From Terebella lapidaria (lineage: Eukaryota > Annelida > Polychaeta > Terebellida > Terebellidae): a stretch of DNA of 64,000 nt. The notes under the pieces were generated by a model, which worked only from the letters and a program-made list of their open reading frames with translations, did no database searches and was not told the DNA's origin. Made by a program: the position numbers and the translations under genes. Positions 28,199 to 37,962 of this stretch are shown here, piece after piece. The stretch covers positions 39,876,120 through 39,940,119 of the forward strand of contig OX424563.1 of the NCBI GenBank assembly GCA_949152475.1. The letters are read 5' to 3'. Positions within the stretch are counted from its first letter, which is position 1. Each line of letters opens with the position of its first letter.

Positions 28199-29335
28199 CG
28201 TCGCCCTCTTCAGCTTGTAAAGTGGACTTAGCCCCTTATATATTCTCGTGATATAGTCCCCGCAATAACCTAACACGTACAATATACATAGTGTGGAAAC
28301 AGCCCCCGGGGATTATTTCCACAGCCCTTCAAAATACACACACGACCAATTCGACGTAGATATTCCCCCAAAAAAACATCTTCCCATTTTTTTCTCTACC
28401 CCCATTATATCCGTCGCCCTCTTCAGCTTCTAAAGTGGAGTTATCCCCTTATATATACTCATGATATAGTCCCCGCAATACTGTAATACCTACAATATAC
28501 ATAGTGTGGAAACAGTCCCCGGGGACTATTTCCACAGCCCTTCAAAATACACACACGACCAATCCGACGTAGATATTCCCCCCAAAAAACATCTCCCCAT
28601 TTTTTACTCTAACCCCATCATATCCGTCGCCCTCTTCAGCTTCTAAAGTGGAGTTAGCCCCTTATATATACTCGTGATATAGTCCCCGCAATACTGTAAT
28701 ACCTACGATATACATAGTGTGAAAACAGTCCCCGGGGACTATTTCCACAGCCCTTCAAATTACACACACGACCAATCCGACGTAGATATCCCCCCAAAAA
28801 AACATCTCCCCATTTTTTTACTCTAGCCCCATCATATCCGTCGCCCTCTTCAGCTTCTAAAGTGGAGTTAGCCCCTTATATATACTCGTGATATAGTCCC
28901 CGCAAAACTGTAATACCTACAATATACATAGTGTGGAAACAGTCCCCGGGGATTATTTCCACAGCCCTTCAAATTACACACCCGACCAATCCGACGTAGA
29001 TATTCCCCCCAAAAAAACATCTCCCCATTTTTTTACTCTGACCCCATCATATCCGTCGCCCTCTTCAGCTTCTAAAGTGGAGTTAGCCCCTTATATATAC
29101 TCGTGATATAGTCCCCGCAATACTGTGATACCTATAATATACATAGTGTGGAAACAGTCCCCGGGGACTATTTCCACAGCCCTTCAAATTACACACACGA
29201 CCAATCCGACGTAGATATTCCCCCAAAAAAACATCTCTCCATTTTTTACTCTAACCCCATCATATCCGTCGCCCTCCTCAGCTTCTAAAGTGGAGTTAGC
29301 CCCTTATATATACTCGTGATATAGTCCCCGCACTA
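28199..29335 (+). repeat. 213-bp tandem repeat array inside the TIR element
   Basis: The word CGTCGCCCTC begins units at 28,199, 28,412, 28,625, 28,839, 29,054 and 29,267, giving spacings of 213, 213, 214, 215 and 213. There are five full units and a partial sixth. Units are highly similar, differing by scattered substitutions and by the lengths of C and A runs. Each carries the TCGTGATATAGTCCCCGC word of the element termini, and full units have a (near-)perfect palindrome GTCCCCGGGGAC, for example at 28,515-28,526 and 28,728-28,739. No coding frame. Confidence 0.92.
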
Positions 29336-29513
29336 AGGTTAAAAGTGTTGTATATGTATTGACCGGGGACTATTTCACGAGTATATATAGGGCCGACAAC
29401 ATTATTGACGTCGGTGTTTTCTCATGTTCTCATAATCACTTCCGGGACATTTTGGGAAAACGAAAACAAAAAAGGCACACAAAAACGACGTTTCTGTCAG
29501 TTACAAATACCCC

Positions 29514-29543
29514 TCCCCGCTGGGGATTATATCACGATTATGC
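29514..29543 (-). repeat. Right terminal inverted repeat
   Basis: Reads on the minus strand as GGCATAATCGTGATATAATC followed by CCCAGCGGGG, the inverted partner of the left end. A second inverted copy of the internal word CTCGTGA lies at about 29,376, where CACGAGTATATATAGGG mirrors the CTTATATATACTCGTG word of the 213-bp units. Confidence 0.6.
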
Positions 29544-30344
29544 CTTAATCCTTATTGATTATAGAGGAAGGCGCACGATATGATACTTGGGCCATCCTTT
29601 GGCATGCAATCACCAACTGCTGAAATTCAAACCATTCAATTTCTTGCTCGGGAGATTTTTATTTTCTAATACCGGACATTGTTCAGGAGATATGTTAGGG
29701 CCTAAATGTAAAACTATGCGTAAATTAATTCATAGAAGGTAGGCATATGCGTCGAGCTTGACTCATGGCCGATTATATTTATTGGTGTTGTAAATAATTA
29801 TAATTGTGAATAACTGAATAATTATAATCTTACAGACTTCCTCAGCATAATAGTTATTGTAACTTTGTAAGCTGAACCGATCGATCGTATACTACAGTCG
29901 CCGAACGATCGCTTTAAACATAGGCCTGCAGCAGCGGATTTTTTAAAACAATCATATTATATTCTATGTTGAATTATACAGTATTGATATCATGATATGC
30001 ATATTGATAAGATTGCCGATTGTACATCGACACGGCACATGGCCAGTCCAACGTTCCCTATATGGAACGCATTAGACCTATACGATCCTACCTGTAGGCC
30101 GGGCCTACTTGTAAACCTACATGTGAGGTTTTGGAATTCTTCACGAAGCAGTAGCCAAGAATCTACCACAGGACATAACAATGGATATGGCTATAGATCT
30201 ACTGCTCAAGGCCCTTGAGCGGGTCTCAGACCCTTGCCTATCAACATATACGAACCAAGATGAATGGCGCATCAAGTCCACGAGAAGGAAAAAAAAATAC
30301 CCCACGGCTAAGACAGGTTACCGGACAACATATGTTTCATACAT
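29544..30344. other. Spacer, no gene recognised
   Basis: AT-rich to mixed sequence with short palindromic words such as CGATCGATCG near 29,879-29,888. Opposed open frames of 63 and 73 codons at 29,990-30,218 overlap on the two strands and show no recognisable family; I treat them as chance. Confidence 0.5.
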
Positions 30345-31127
30345 TAAATAGTCATTTTCCCCGTGAGTTTGAAAATAAGGTCTCTGGTCAAATTCAAGGT
30401 CCTCGAAATATTCAGCATACATGATTCCTCATATATGCACACTTGATTCCTATGCTGAAACGTCGGTAATAAGCAAAATATTGGGCATCTTGTGCTGTGA
30501 CCTTGAAAATGAGTTCAAAGGTCAAATTCAAGTTCATGACAATATCCAGCATATATATCATTTCCTATATGTGCACAATTGATACCTAAGCGGTACACAG
30601 TCGATAATAAGCGGAATAATAGCCATTTTGTGCTCTATCCTCAAATATAGGGTCGAATGTCAAGTTCAAGGTCATCAAAATATTCGGCGTATATAATTTT
30701 CTGTATGTCCACAATTGGTTCCCACGCTATAAAGTCGATCAGAAGCAATGTAAGTATCAATCTATTACCACCAAAACAGCCAAATTTTGATGATTCCAAT
30801 AACAAACGTAAAATACAACATTTTGCAATAGAAACAAAGCCCGACCAAATACTTTATCAAATGACACACTGGCGTCATCAGGGACAGACAGTGTGGTAAA
30901 TGTAGTTGTTTCTACTGTAGATATTGGCCATTTTGTCCCGTGTGCTTGAAAATGAGATCAAATGTCGAATTCTATATGTCCAAAATTGACTCCTAAGCTG
31001 TGAAGTCAATAGAAGCGAGATAATAACCATTTTGTCCTGTAACCTCGAAAATGAGGTCAAAAGTCAAATATTCAGTATATTTCCTTTATGTTCACAATTG
31101 ATTTCTAAGCTGTAAAATCGGTAATAA
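30345..31127 (+). repeat. Diverged ~136-bp repeat family, several units
   Basis: At least five related units. Each has the core order CCATTTTGT, CCTTGAAAATGAGGTCAAAG, a CAAGGTCATGA-like word, an AATATTCAGCATATA-like word, then a CACAATTGATTCC-like word. The core TTGAAAAT occurs at 30,369 and 30,503, and as TCAAATAT at 30,641; further units lie at about 30,925-31,015 and 31,028-31,127. Units differ substantially, so the tandem is old. A further unit lies at about 31,785-31,890, past the SINE. The repeated AGGTCA-like half-sites are noted in the findings. Confidence 0.8.
30749..30862 (+). repeat. ~110-bp module, copy 1
   Basis: Begins ATGTAAGTATCAATCTATTA and ends around CCCGACCAAATACTTTATC. 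It is nearly the same as 31,650-31,762, and the first 60 or so bases recur, more diverged, at 31,127-31,195. It sits inside the 136-bp repeat family, so the whole locus looks like a composite repeat duplicated locally. Confidence 0.85.
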
Positions 31128-31195
31128 TGTATCAATCTATTACCACCGATACAGTCAGATTTTGATGATGCCAATAGCAAACCAAATGATTTATC
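31127..31195 (+). repeat. ~110-bp module, partial copy 2
   Basis: Matches the first part of the module at 30,749 and 31,650 (TATCAATCTATTACCACCGA). It then departs from it and runs into the SINE head. Confidence 0.75.
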
Positions 31196-31199
31196 TGAA

Positions 31200-31553
31200 G
31201 GGTAAAGATGGCCGAGTGTATACGTGCGAGCGCTCAGTCGCTCAATTTGAACCAACAGCTATCGCCGGCGTAGGTTCGATCCTACGTCGGGCCGCATGTG
31301 CGGTAATTGTACGGGGATTTTCTGCCTGTCCTCACAACTGGCAGTGTGCCCGTGACTCGGATATTTCGTAAAATGGTGGTCCCATCTCTAAAATATGTTG
31401 TGAAGGGATGTAAAAGACCCCTCTGAGAACGACATGTACCCTGGCAGTGACCACTCTCAGAGGACTAAATTCCAAACTATGAAGCGCTTTGAGAATGTGT
31501 GTAGATTGATAAGGCGCTATATAACACATGTATAAGAACCGATTATTATTATA
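31200..31553 (+). mobile_element. tRNA-derived SINE
   Basis: The head has an A box-like TGGCCGAGTGT at 31,209-31,219 and a perfect B box GGTTCGATCC at 31,273-31,282. The wide spacing, about 60 bases, fits a class II (Ser/Leu) tRNA origin. A tRNA-unrelated body follows. The tail holds GAAGCGCTTTGAG and AAGGCGCTATATAA (about 31,480-31,524), a tail type shared by many metazoan SINEs, and ends in a short ATT-rich tract near 31,543-31,552. Transcription would be by Pol III and movement would need a LINE partner. A target-site duplication was not identified, so the exact ends are approximate. Confidence 0.75.
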
Positions 31554-31649
31554 AGTACCTAATCACAAGCCATAAGGCTACTTAGTTGATGGTATACTCG
31601 GGGACAGATTTAACGTCCACCAGCAGTGACACCGGCTCAGTGGTATAAA

Positions 31650-31762
31650 TGTAAGTATCAATCTATTACCACCGATACAGTCAGATTTTGATGATACCAA
31701 TAACAAACGTAAAATACAACACTTTGCAATAGAAACAAAGCCCGACCAAATAATTTATCCAA
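31650..31762 (+). repeat. ~110-bp module, copy 3
   Basis: Near-identical to 30,749-30,862, sharing words such as AACAAACGTAAAATACAACA and AGAAACAAAGCCCGACCAAA. It is followed at about 31,785 by another unit of the 136-bp family, so copies 1 and 3 bracket the SINE and partial copy 2. Confidence 0.85.
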
Positions 31763-31936
31763 AGACATCTAGCTAGATACGATTTAGCCATTTTGTCCTC
31801 TGGCCTTGAAAATTGGGTCAATGGTCAACTCAAGGTCATGACAATATTCAGAATATATCTTTTCCTATTTGTTCACATATGTTTTATATGTTTTAGGTAA
31901 CCTATAACCCTTCCACATGTCGGGTAAAAGTCCTCG

Positions 31937-32652
31937 TGTAGTAGAGTGGTGTGAAATTCAGGCTCGGAACAGGAATGCGTTTGAACTTTTTATTCAACAT
32001 GAAACAAACCTAAAAGAAACAGTATATAAAAACAAGTATATAATTGAAAATAAGCACCGAAAGAAAAAAGTAAATAATTTCAAGATGACAATTCCAACTC
32101 ATGACAATCATGAATATTCCATGAATATTTAAAGTCTATACTCGGCATCAAAATTACACTGAAATAAGTTCCAATAAATTAATAGATATCAGTAGACAAA
32201 TGAATACCAATAAGCAATGATAATACTGAGCTTACCCCACGAGCAAAGCGGATAAATTAATTCCAACTAAATGCCACGTGATTCTCCCCGACCTATCTGT
32301 CCGTCCGTCTCCGTGGGCAGCTAGCGTTAGACTGACCACGAGTACCGGTCAATATTCGTCACGTCGGTCAGTGGTACATTGTGATTGGTCAACATTTGTT
32401 ATGACACCATGGACACGAGTATTAATAGATGTTAGATAATTAAATATTTGATATTACATATCAATAACGCAATCTTGTATTAACCAACGGTAAATGACGA
32501 TATTCGCACCGCAGTATTCACGCAAAAATATAAAAATGAATTATTACACGATACGATATGTGTCGCTTACGTTTAGCCATTATAATCATAATGTAACCAC
32601 GATAATTTCGGAACATCATAATGTAATCATAATGTAATAGTACTTTGTCATA
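31937..32652 (-). repeat. 3' LTR (in coding direction)
   Basis: About 714-716 bp, matching 38,893-39,608 throughout. Read in the coding direction, a TGACAAAG start and a CTACTACA end give canonical TG...CA termini at 32,650 and 31,937; a 2-base extension to 32,652 is also shared. An AATAAA-type signal lies on the minus strand at 31,989-31,994, shortly before the outer end. A 71-codon plus-strand frame across this LTR recurs in the other LTR and is not a gene. Confidence 0.95.
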
Positions 32653-32809
32653 TGTGGTGGCAGCGGTGAACAACATGTCCTCATGTTCCCACGCCCTATA
32701 TTAACATATATATAATATATTTCCATATATAAGAAGAAAAAAAACAACGACAACTCAGGAAAATGAAAGCGTTTACAACTTTATTCACAATATTTACAGC
32801 GATCAGTCT
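32653..32809 (-). other. Short non-coding stretch between pol and the LTR
   Basis: 157 bases between the end of pol and the LTR, AT-rich with ATATATA runs near 32,707-32,719. No further gene is seen, consistent with an element lacking an envelope frame. Confidence 0.7.
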
Positions 32810-35800
32810 TCAGTCCTTACCTTCAAATGAACGCTTCAATACATCACCCAAGTTCTTACTAATACTTTCTGAAATAGATGCTCCTAACTCTGAGATAGCA
32901 TTAGAGAACCTATCAAAACTCACCTGGCTATTCGATAACACGGACTTCGGCAATCGATGTGGATTAGAGTGAGTACCAATATTAGACCTACTACTGCGCC
33001 TCAATTTAGGTGGACTCATATGGACATCTGGAGTAGTTTGCACACTATCAGGACTTGCGTGTATGACATAGTCACCATCTGACTCATCATCCGACGTACT
33101 AGACACAGCAGGCTCAGGCTCGGAAACCAAACTATCATCCTGACCATTGTGATTCCATTTGAGTAGATCTTTCCGATTCACGATCTTCGTAGCACCAAAC
33201 CCATTCGGATCAGTAACTTTGTATGCGCTATGATCACCGTCATACAGCTTCTCAACGACTACAAAAGGAGTGGGGCTCCAATAATCCTGGATTTTGTTAC
33301 GACCCTTTACTCTATTACGAAGTAAGACCATGGAACCAACAGGCAAATCATCATCTTTGACACCTTGATCATTCCTAGCCTTCCGTTCCTGAGCTTTCTG
33401 GCTCAGCCGCCTATTCGCGAATGATATCATATCCAACAATCTATGACTACGTTCTCGAACATACACATTCACATCGACCCCATTATCAGTTGGGTTCATA
33501 AGACCTAACAAACTATCCAACGGAATCTTTGGAGAATGACCAAAATACAAGCAATAAGAGGCAAACCCAGTCGAGACATGAGGGGTACAATTATAACTAT
33601 AGGTTAGCTCCGGCAAATAAGTGGGCCAATTCAGTTTCTTTTCAGATTCCAGAACTCTCAACAAATCATGCATCGAACGATTAAAACGTTCACACTGTGA
33701 ATTGCCTTCAGGATGATAACCTGATGTTCTAGACTTCCTAATATTATAATATTTACAAATTTCCAAGATCACCTCATTTTCGAATGACCTACCCTTATCA
33801 CTGTGCAAACGATCAGGAATCCCAAGCTTATAGAACCATTCCTTCATGAGGACATTAGCAACAGTCTTAGCCTTCTGGTCACGACACGGAATAGCCAAAG
33901 TATACCTAGAGAATACATCTGTCAAAACTAAGACGTTTTCCAAGCCGGAATTTGACTTCTCCAACATAGTGAAATCCATTGCCACACAAGATAACGGTCG
34001 AGTAGCTATCAAATGACACATTTTAGTCCGTATTTTAGGAAACGGGGCTTTCGCTACTTTGCACCTTTGACAATCAGCACAATACTGTTTTACATCACGA
34101 AAGTATCCAGGCCAATAACACCTTTGTCTTACCAAAGCCATAGTTCTATCTACTCCTTGATGACCAGTTCGATTATGAGCATAATTCAGAACTAACGGAT
34201 GCAAGGCTTTAGGGAGAACGATCTGCCTAACCCGAATACCATTATCAACGATAACTCGATACAAAATACCATCCGAAATTTCCAACTGGTTCTTCTTCGC
34301 CAATATTTTCCTCACGACCAGGGATTCACCTTTAACAGACTTTCTCGACTTTTCATCAGGCATCAGTTTCAGTACTCTGGCCACATCAGGATCGCTCCTT
34401 TGCTGACCCTCAATGTCTACGGCGACATCTCCTGGGAACAAAGAAAGAGAAGTAGAGCACGTTGTAACATCAAATATCTCACGCTTTGAAATAGCAGTCA
34501 CAATGGTTTCGTCTAGCCGTGTAACTGAGCATGTCAATGAGCTAATATCTTCTCCATCAGCATCTCCGACTGGATTTCGACTCAGTGCATCCGCGTTTAC
34601 GTTGGATTTGCCAGATTTATATTTTATATCAAAATCGAACTCTGCCAATTCCGCTAACCAGCTCATTTCAGCTGCTGATTTTTTTGACGTGAGAACTTTA
34701 CTCAGAGGATTACTGTCGGTAAATACTGTAAATTTACTACCATACAGATAATCTCGGTATTTTTTAGTTATAGCCCATGTCATAGCCATCAGTTCTAATT
34801 TGAATGAGCTATATTTCTTCATAACTTGCTCTTTTTGTTTTAGCGTTCTACTGGCATAAGCGATCACGACTTTTCGGCCTTCTTGTTTCTGGGAAAGTAC
34901 AGCACCAAAACCTTTTAGTGATGCGTCAACCTCCAAAATGAAAGGCAAATTAAAATCTGGAAATCCAAGAATAGGAGAATTTGTTAACTTGTCCTTCAAA
35001 AGGTCAAACACACTCTGATGAGTAGATGTCCAATTTTTGACAAATTGACTCCTATTTAACCTTCCGGACTTATCCTTAGTGAACAGTTCATACAACGGGG
35101 CACATATCTGAGAGAAATTCCTAATAAATCGTCGATAGAAGCTACACAAGCCGACAAAAGATCGCAATTCCTTTTCTGACGATGGTCGTGGAAAATCTCG
35201 AACTGCACGGATAATTTCTGTATTAGTCTCTATGCCACTGGCGGAGATAATATGTCCAAGATAGGAAACTCGCTGTTTGAACAAATGGCATTTACGAGGC
35301 TTCAATTTCAATCCATGTGCTCTCAATCTTCGAAATACCATCTCCAACCTATCCAGCATGCCTTTGACGTCAGACGAGTAAGCCAAAATATCATCCAGAT
35401 ATATCACCAAGCCTCCATTTATACACAAATCACCGAAACAGATAGTCATCAACCGTTGAAATGTCTGAGGACTATTACATAAGCCAAACGGTAACCTCTC
35501 AAATTCATAAAGGGCACCTAAGGCACGAAATGCGGTCTTCGATTTGGCATCCTCATCAAGAGCGACTTGGAGATAACCCTGAGTTAGGTCTAATGACGAG
35601 AAGTATTTGGCTCCTCTCAATCTATCAATAAGCTCATCCATTCTGGGCAAGGGGAAAGCATCTTTAACTGTTTTTTGATTCAGAGCCCGGTAATCTACGC
35701 ATATTCTAAGGCTAGAATCCTTTTTTCGCACAATTACCATTTGTGATGCAAACGGACTATCGCTTGGTCTAATAATTCCACCTTTCAACCATTCTTTCAA

Positions 35801-36874
35801 AATTCTCTGCACTTCAGGTACCAGTTTTGGTGGAATACGTCGATCACTTTGTTTGATGGGAAAATCATCCGTTGTCTTAATAGAATGCTTGACAGTATCA
35901 CACCTGCCAAGATCATCATCATTCATACTGAATACATCACGATACGAATCCAACAATAGATCTAACTGGGCCTTATCCGACCTGGAGAGCTCTGTGCCAA
36001 TATCAATTGGTATGGGGCTGCATTTAGACTGTTCATTCACTTCCATATTTGTGACACCTTCTCCGCTATCTACACTAGGCTCCTGTACCAACTCCAAATC
36101 AGGCAACAGTTCCTCGCATGAGAACACTGTCGCAATCCGATGACGATTAGTGAACAAGATATCACGAGTAGAAGTATTAGCGACCAGCACGTTAACGAGT
36201 CCTTGCTCTATTTTAGTCAACGTGGGTATCACCATCAAACTGGGAAAGCAATTAACATGGCCTGATTCCACCATACACTGATTGCTAGAACAAACTTTGG
36301 TCGTACATGGTATAGACACAGCAGAATTAGCCGGTATCAGAATATTCCTTTGACAAGTTTTAGCCATACCGATAACACCGTTTTGTGACTTACTAACCCT
36401 TTCCTCCAAGCTATCCACACAAGACACTTTCTGTTTCCACAGCTTCCACACGGATGACATAGCGGTAATATTTTCGACATCGCTAACGTCGAGCAATCGA
36501 AACAAATTACACCCTAGGACACCTGGAGTCTCGGTTTTACGCATCAACGTATCCTGATCTTGTGGATCCTCAACAATCAGTACCCAAACATGCTCAAAGC
36601 ACAAATCTCCCATGGACACATCGAGCTCAATCATACCATAACAGGGTAGTATCGAACCATTGGCAGCTCGTAGTCTCAACATATTGCTGGCATTGATTTT
36701 ATCTACATGCGACATATGCTGACGGTAGAAACTTTCGGTAATTGTTGTTACCTCGGACCCAGTATCCAACAGACATTTTACTGGTATTCCAGCCAATTTC
36801 ACTTCTATCACAGGACATTTACCAGCTATTTTACTGACCGATGGCTTTTTTTCAAATGAGCCAGTTTCGTTCAC
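32810..36874 (-). CDS. pol: Gypsy Pol polyprotein (PR-RT-RNase H-IN)
   Basis: A 1,354-residue frame holding the full Ty3/Gypsy enzyme set in order. Retropepsin: DTG at residues 37-39 within CLLDTGS. Reverse transcriptase: LDLTQGY at 428-434 and YLDD at 492-495. RNase H: acidic residues at D650 (VDAS), E694, D720 (FTDSN) and D762 (ADALSR). Integrase: zinc-binding H900, H905, C932 and C935, then catalytic D967, D1026 and E1062, the last two 35 residues apart. A basic, serine-rich tail follows; I see no chromodomain. The frame is called here from a GTG at 36,874 but is open further upstream and lies in the -1 frame relative to gag, so its natural entry is probably by frameshifting, as is common in the family. 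The products would be cleaved by the protease and act in reverse transcription and integration. Confidence 0.97.
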   Translation of the reverse strand: MNETGSFEKKPSVSKIAGKCPVIEVKLAGIPVKCLLDTGSEVTTITESFYRQHMSHVDKINASNMLRLRAANGSILPCYGMIELDVSMGDLCFEHVWVLIVEDPQDQDTLMRKTETPGVLGCNLFRLLDVSDVENITAMSSVWKLWKQKVSCVDSLEERVSKSQNGVIGMAKTCQRNILIPANSAVSIPCTTKVCSSNQCMVESGHVNCFPSLMVIPTLTKIEQGLVNVLVANTSTRDILFTNRHRIATVFSCEELLPDLELVQEPSVDSGEGVTNMEVNEQSKCSPIPIDIGTELSRSDKAQLDLLLDSYRDVFSMNDDDLGRCDTVKHSIKTTDDFPIKQSDRRIPPKLVPEVQRILKEWLKGGIIRPSDSPFASQMVIVRKKDSSLRICVDYRALNQKTVKDAFPLPRMDELIDRLRGAKYFSSLDLTQGYLQVALDEDAKSKTAFRALGALYEFERLPFGLCNSPQTFQRLMTICFGDLCINGGLVIYLDDILAYSSDVKGMLDRLEMVFRRLRAHGLKLKPRKCHLFKQRVSYLGHIISASGIETNTEIIRAVRDFPRPSSEKELRSFVGLCSFYRRFIRNFSQICAPLYELFTKDKSGRLNRSQFVKNWTSTHQSVFDLLKDKLTNSPILGFPDFNLPFILEVDASLKGFGAVLSQKQEGRKVVIAYASRTLKQKEQVMKKYSSFKLELMAMTWAITKKYRDYLYGSKFTVFTDSNPLSKVLTSKKSAAEMSWLAELAEFDFDIKYKSGKSNVNADALSRNPVGDADGEDISSLTCSVTRLDETIVTAISKREIFDVTTCSTSLSLFPGDVAVDIEGQQRSDPDVARVLKLMPDEKSRKSVKGESLVVRKILAKKNQLEISDGILYRVIVDNGIRVRQIVLPKALHPLVLNYAHNRTGHQGVDRTMALVRQRCYWPGYFRDVKQYCADCQRCKVAKAPFPKIRTKMCHLIATRPLSCVAMDFTMLEKSNSGLENVLVLTDVFSRYTLAIPCRDQKAKTVANVLMKEWFYKLGIPDRLHSDKGRSFENEVILEICKYYNIRKSRTSGYHPEGNSQCERFNRSMHDLLRVLESEKKLNWPTYLPELTYSYNCTPHVSTGFASYCLYFGHSPKIPLDSLLGLMNPTDNGVDVNVYVRERSHRLLDMISFANRRLSQKAQERKARNDQGVKDDDLPVGSMVLLRNRVKGRNKIQDYWSPTPFVVVEKLYDGDHSAYKVTDPNGFGATKIVNRKDLLKWNHNGQDDSLVSEPEPAVSSTSDDESDGDYVIHASPDSVQTTPDVHMSPPKLRRSSRSNIGTHSNPHRLPKSVLSNSQVSFDRFSNAISELGASISESISKNLGDVLKRSFEGKD

Positions 36875-36912
36875 TGACAGACCCGGCGCTTGGCTCCCAG
36901 CGTCGAGTACAT

Positions 36913-37962
36913 TCAGTTTAAATCAGACTCATCTCTAGCGCTGGAAGCTTTTTGCTGTCTTTTCTTTATTAGATCGGCTTTACGTTGCAAGCAGTTACGG
37001 GCATAATGGTTAGGGCCATTACAGTAGAAACACGTGTTCGACTGATCAGATTCTGACTTACCATCATTTCCCGAGGGTGACTGGTGTCGGCTGCTTGAGT
37101 GATATTCACGCCGTCCTCTACCGCGCCTGCGGCCACGTGCTCGGTCATAACTGCGTCCGCGGCTACCGGAAAACTTCACCTGTTCCTGGAAACAGCGCTT
37201 CAATTCATTAATACTTTCTTCCTGCTTAGCAAGAGCGCTAGTTATTTCGGCGGCACATTCGGGTTTCGCGGTATTTTGTTTCGCGCTTTCTACGCTCTCT
37301 TGTATCACATCTTCACTGATATTCCATCTTCGCGCATTTTCTCGCAATTCCCAAAATTTTAATTCGGGCCGCTCGATATTTAGACGCCGTAGTTCGCGCT
37401 TTAGACTACGATCAAACACACCCTCCGCAAATTTCTCTTTCAGGACCTTTTCTGTATCTGCGAAGTAATTTTTGTTCAGTTTCTCTAATCGCAGCGCTAA
37501 ATTGATCAGAGCGTAAGCATAGTCATCGAGTGACTCGGATATTTCTTGATTCCGCCCAAAAAATTTCTGTTGCAACTGCACGGGCGAATCTTTAGCACCG
37601 AATATCTGTTTAAGTTCACCAGTTATATCACTGAATGACGCTTTTCTTAAGTCAACACGCAATTTGAGTTCGACTTTCGCTTCACGCCCAACATGATCAA
37701 GCACGAAATCGCGTTTATCTTGGTCTTTCGTGTAACGTTGTGTCACAAAGTGCATAACACCTTCTAACCACTCATCGATATCATCCTTATCGGAAAATTG
37801 TTTTATCTGTTTATCTTTACTGATAAACATCGGCGCACGATTTGCTTCAGAGTTTTCGGCTCTCGATATCTCCAGTTCGCGTTCCAATTTGGTTATTTGT
37901 TCACGCATATTTCGTTCCAACGAGCTATCACGCCCCGCCCCTTTATCACTTTGTGTCGACAT
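36913..37962 (-). CDS. gag: Gypsy Gag (capsid-nucleocapsid)
   Basis: A 349-residue frame starting at an ATG. The N-terminal part has a charged, heptad-like helix (ITKLERELEISRAEN). The middle has the helical, tryptophan-containing character of LTR-element capsid domains (for example EWLEGVMHFV, then LDDYAYALINLALRL). An arginine/glycine-rich stretch at about 269-293 is followed by one CCHC zinc knuckle, CFYCNGPNHYARNC, at 311-324 (C-X2-C-X4-H-X4-C). Such proteins form the particle and bind the element RNA. Its stop lies 38 bases upstream of the pol start used here. Identification rests on position upstream of pol, the zinc knuckle and the basic tail. Confidence 0.93.
   Translation of the reverse strand: MSTQSDKGAGRDSSLERNMREQITKLERELEISRAENSEANRAPMFISKDKQIKQFSDKDDIDEWLEGVMHFVTQRYTKDQDKRDFVLDHVGREAKVELKLRVDLRKASFSDITGELKQIFGAKDSPVQLQQKFFGRNQEISESLDDYAYALINLALRLEKLNKNYFADTEKVLKEKFAEGVFDRSLKRELRRLNIERPELKFWELRENARRWNISEDVIQESVESAKQNTAKPECAAEITSALAKQEESINELKRCFQEQVKFSGSRGRSYDRARGRRRGRGRREYHSSSRHQSPSGNDGKSESDQSNTCFYCNGPNHYARNCLQRKADLIKKRQQKASSARDESDLN
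36916..36922 (-). promoter_or_regulatory. Probable -1 ribosomal frameshift heptamer
   Basis: The minus strand reads T TTA AAC in the gag frame directly before the gag stop at 36,913-36,915. This is the classical X XXY YYZ slippery heptamer. Pol lies in the -1 frame and is open through this point, so the geometry is what Ty3/Gypsy and retroviral elements use to make Gag-Pol in limiting amount. A downstream structure was not tested, but the following 40 bases are GC-rich. Confidence 0.8.

Larger units (their letters stand above)
27767..29543. mobile_element. Probable non-autonomous TIR element with internal tandem repeats
   Basis: The two ends form an imperfect terminal inverted repeat: 27,767-27,796 against the reverse complement of 29,514-29,543, matching at 24 of 30 positions and including the shared core TCGTGATATA. 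Between them lie a left arm with two similar CCCGCCGG(G/T)GACTATTT blocks (near 27,788 and 27,843), a duplicated hairpin module, a tandem array of 213-bp units and a right arm. The terminal core also occurs inside each 213-bp unit, so the array appears to have grown from subterminal sequence. No transposase-sized open frame is present, so any movement would depend on an enzyme from elsewhere. No clear target-site duplication was found, so exact ends and superfamily remain open; a Helitron-like element with internal tandem repeats is less likely because the ends are inverted. Confidence 0.6.

Noticed and set aside
31209-31290. Functional tRNA gene
   Set aside because: Both Pol III boxes are present, but the ends do not form an acceptor stem and a SINE body and tail follow.
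31917-32132. 71-codon plus-strand frame, repeated at 38,837-39,088
   Set aside because: The shared part is entirely LTR sequence read against the coding direction; the recurrence is explained by the two LTRs.
34013-36143. Several plus-strand frames of 60-112 codons
   Set aside because: They are antisense shadows of the pol frame and show no motifs.
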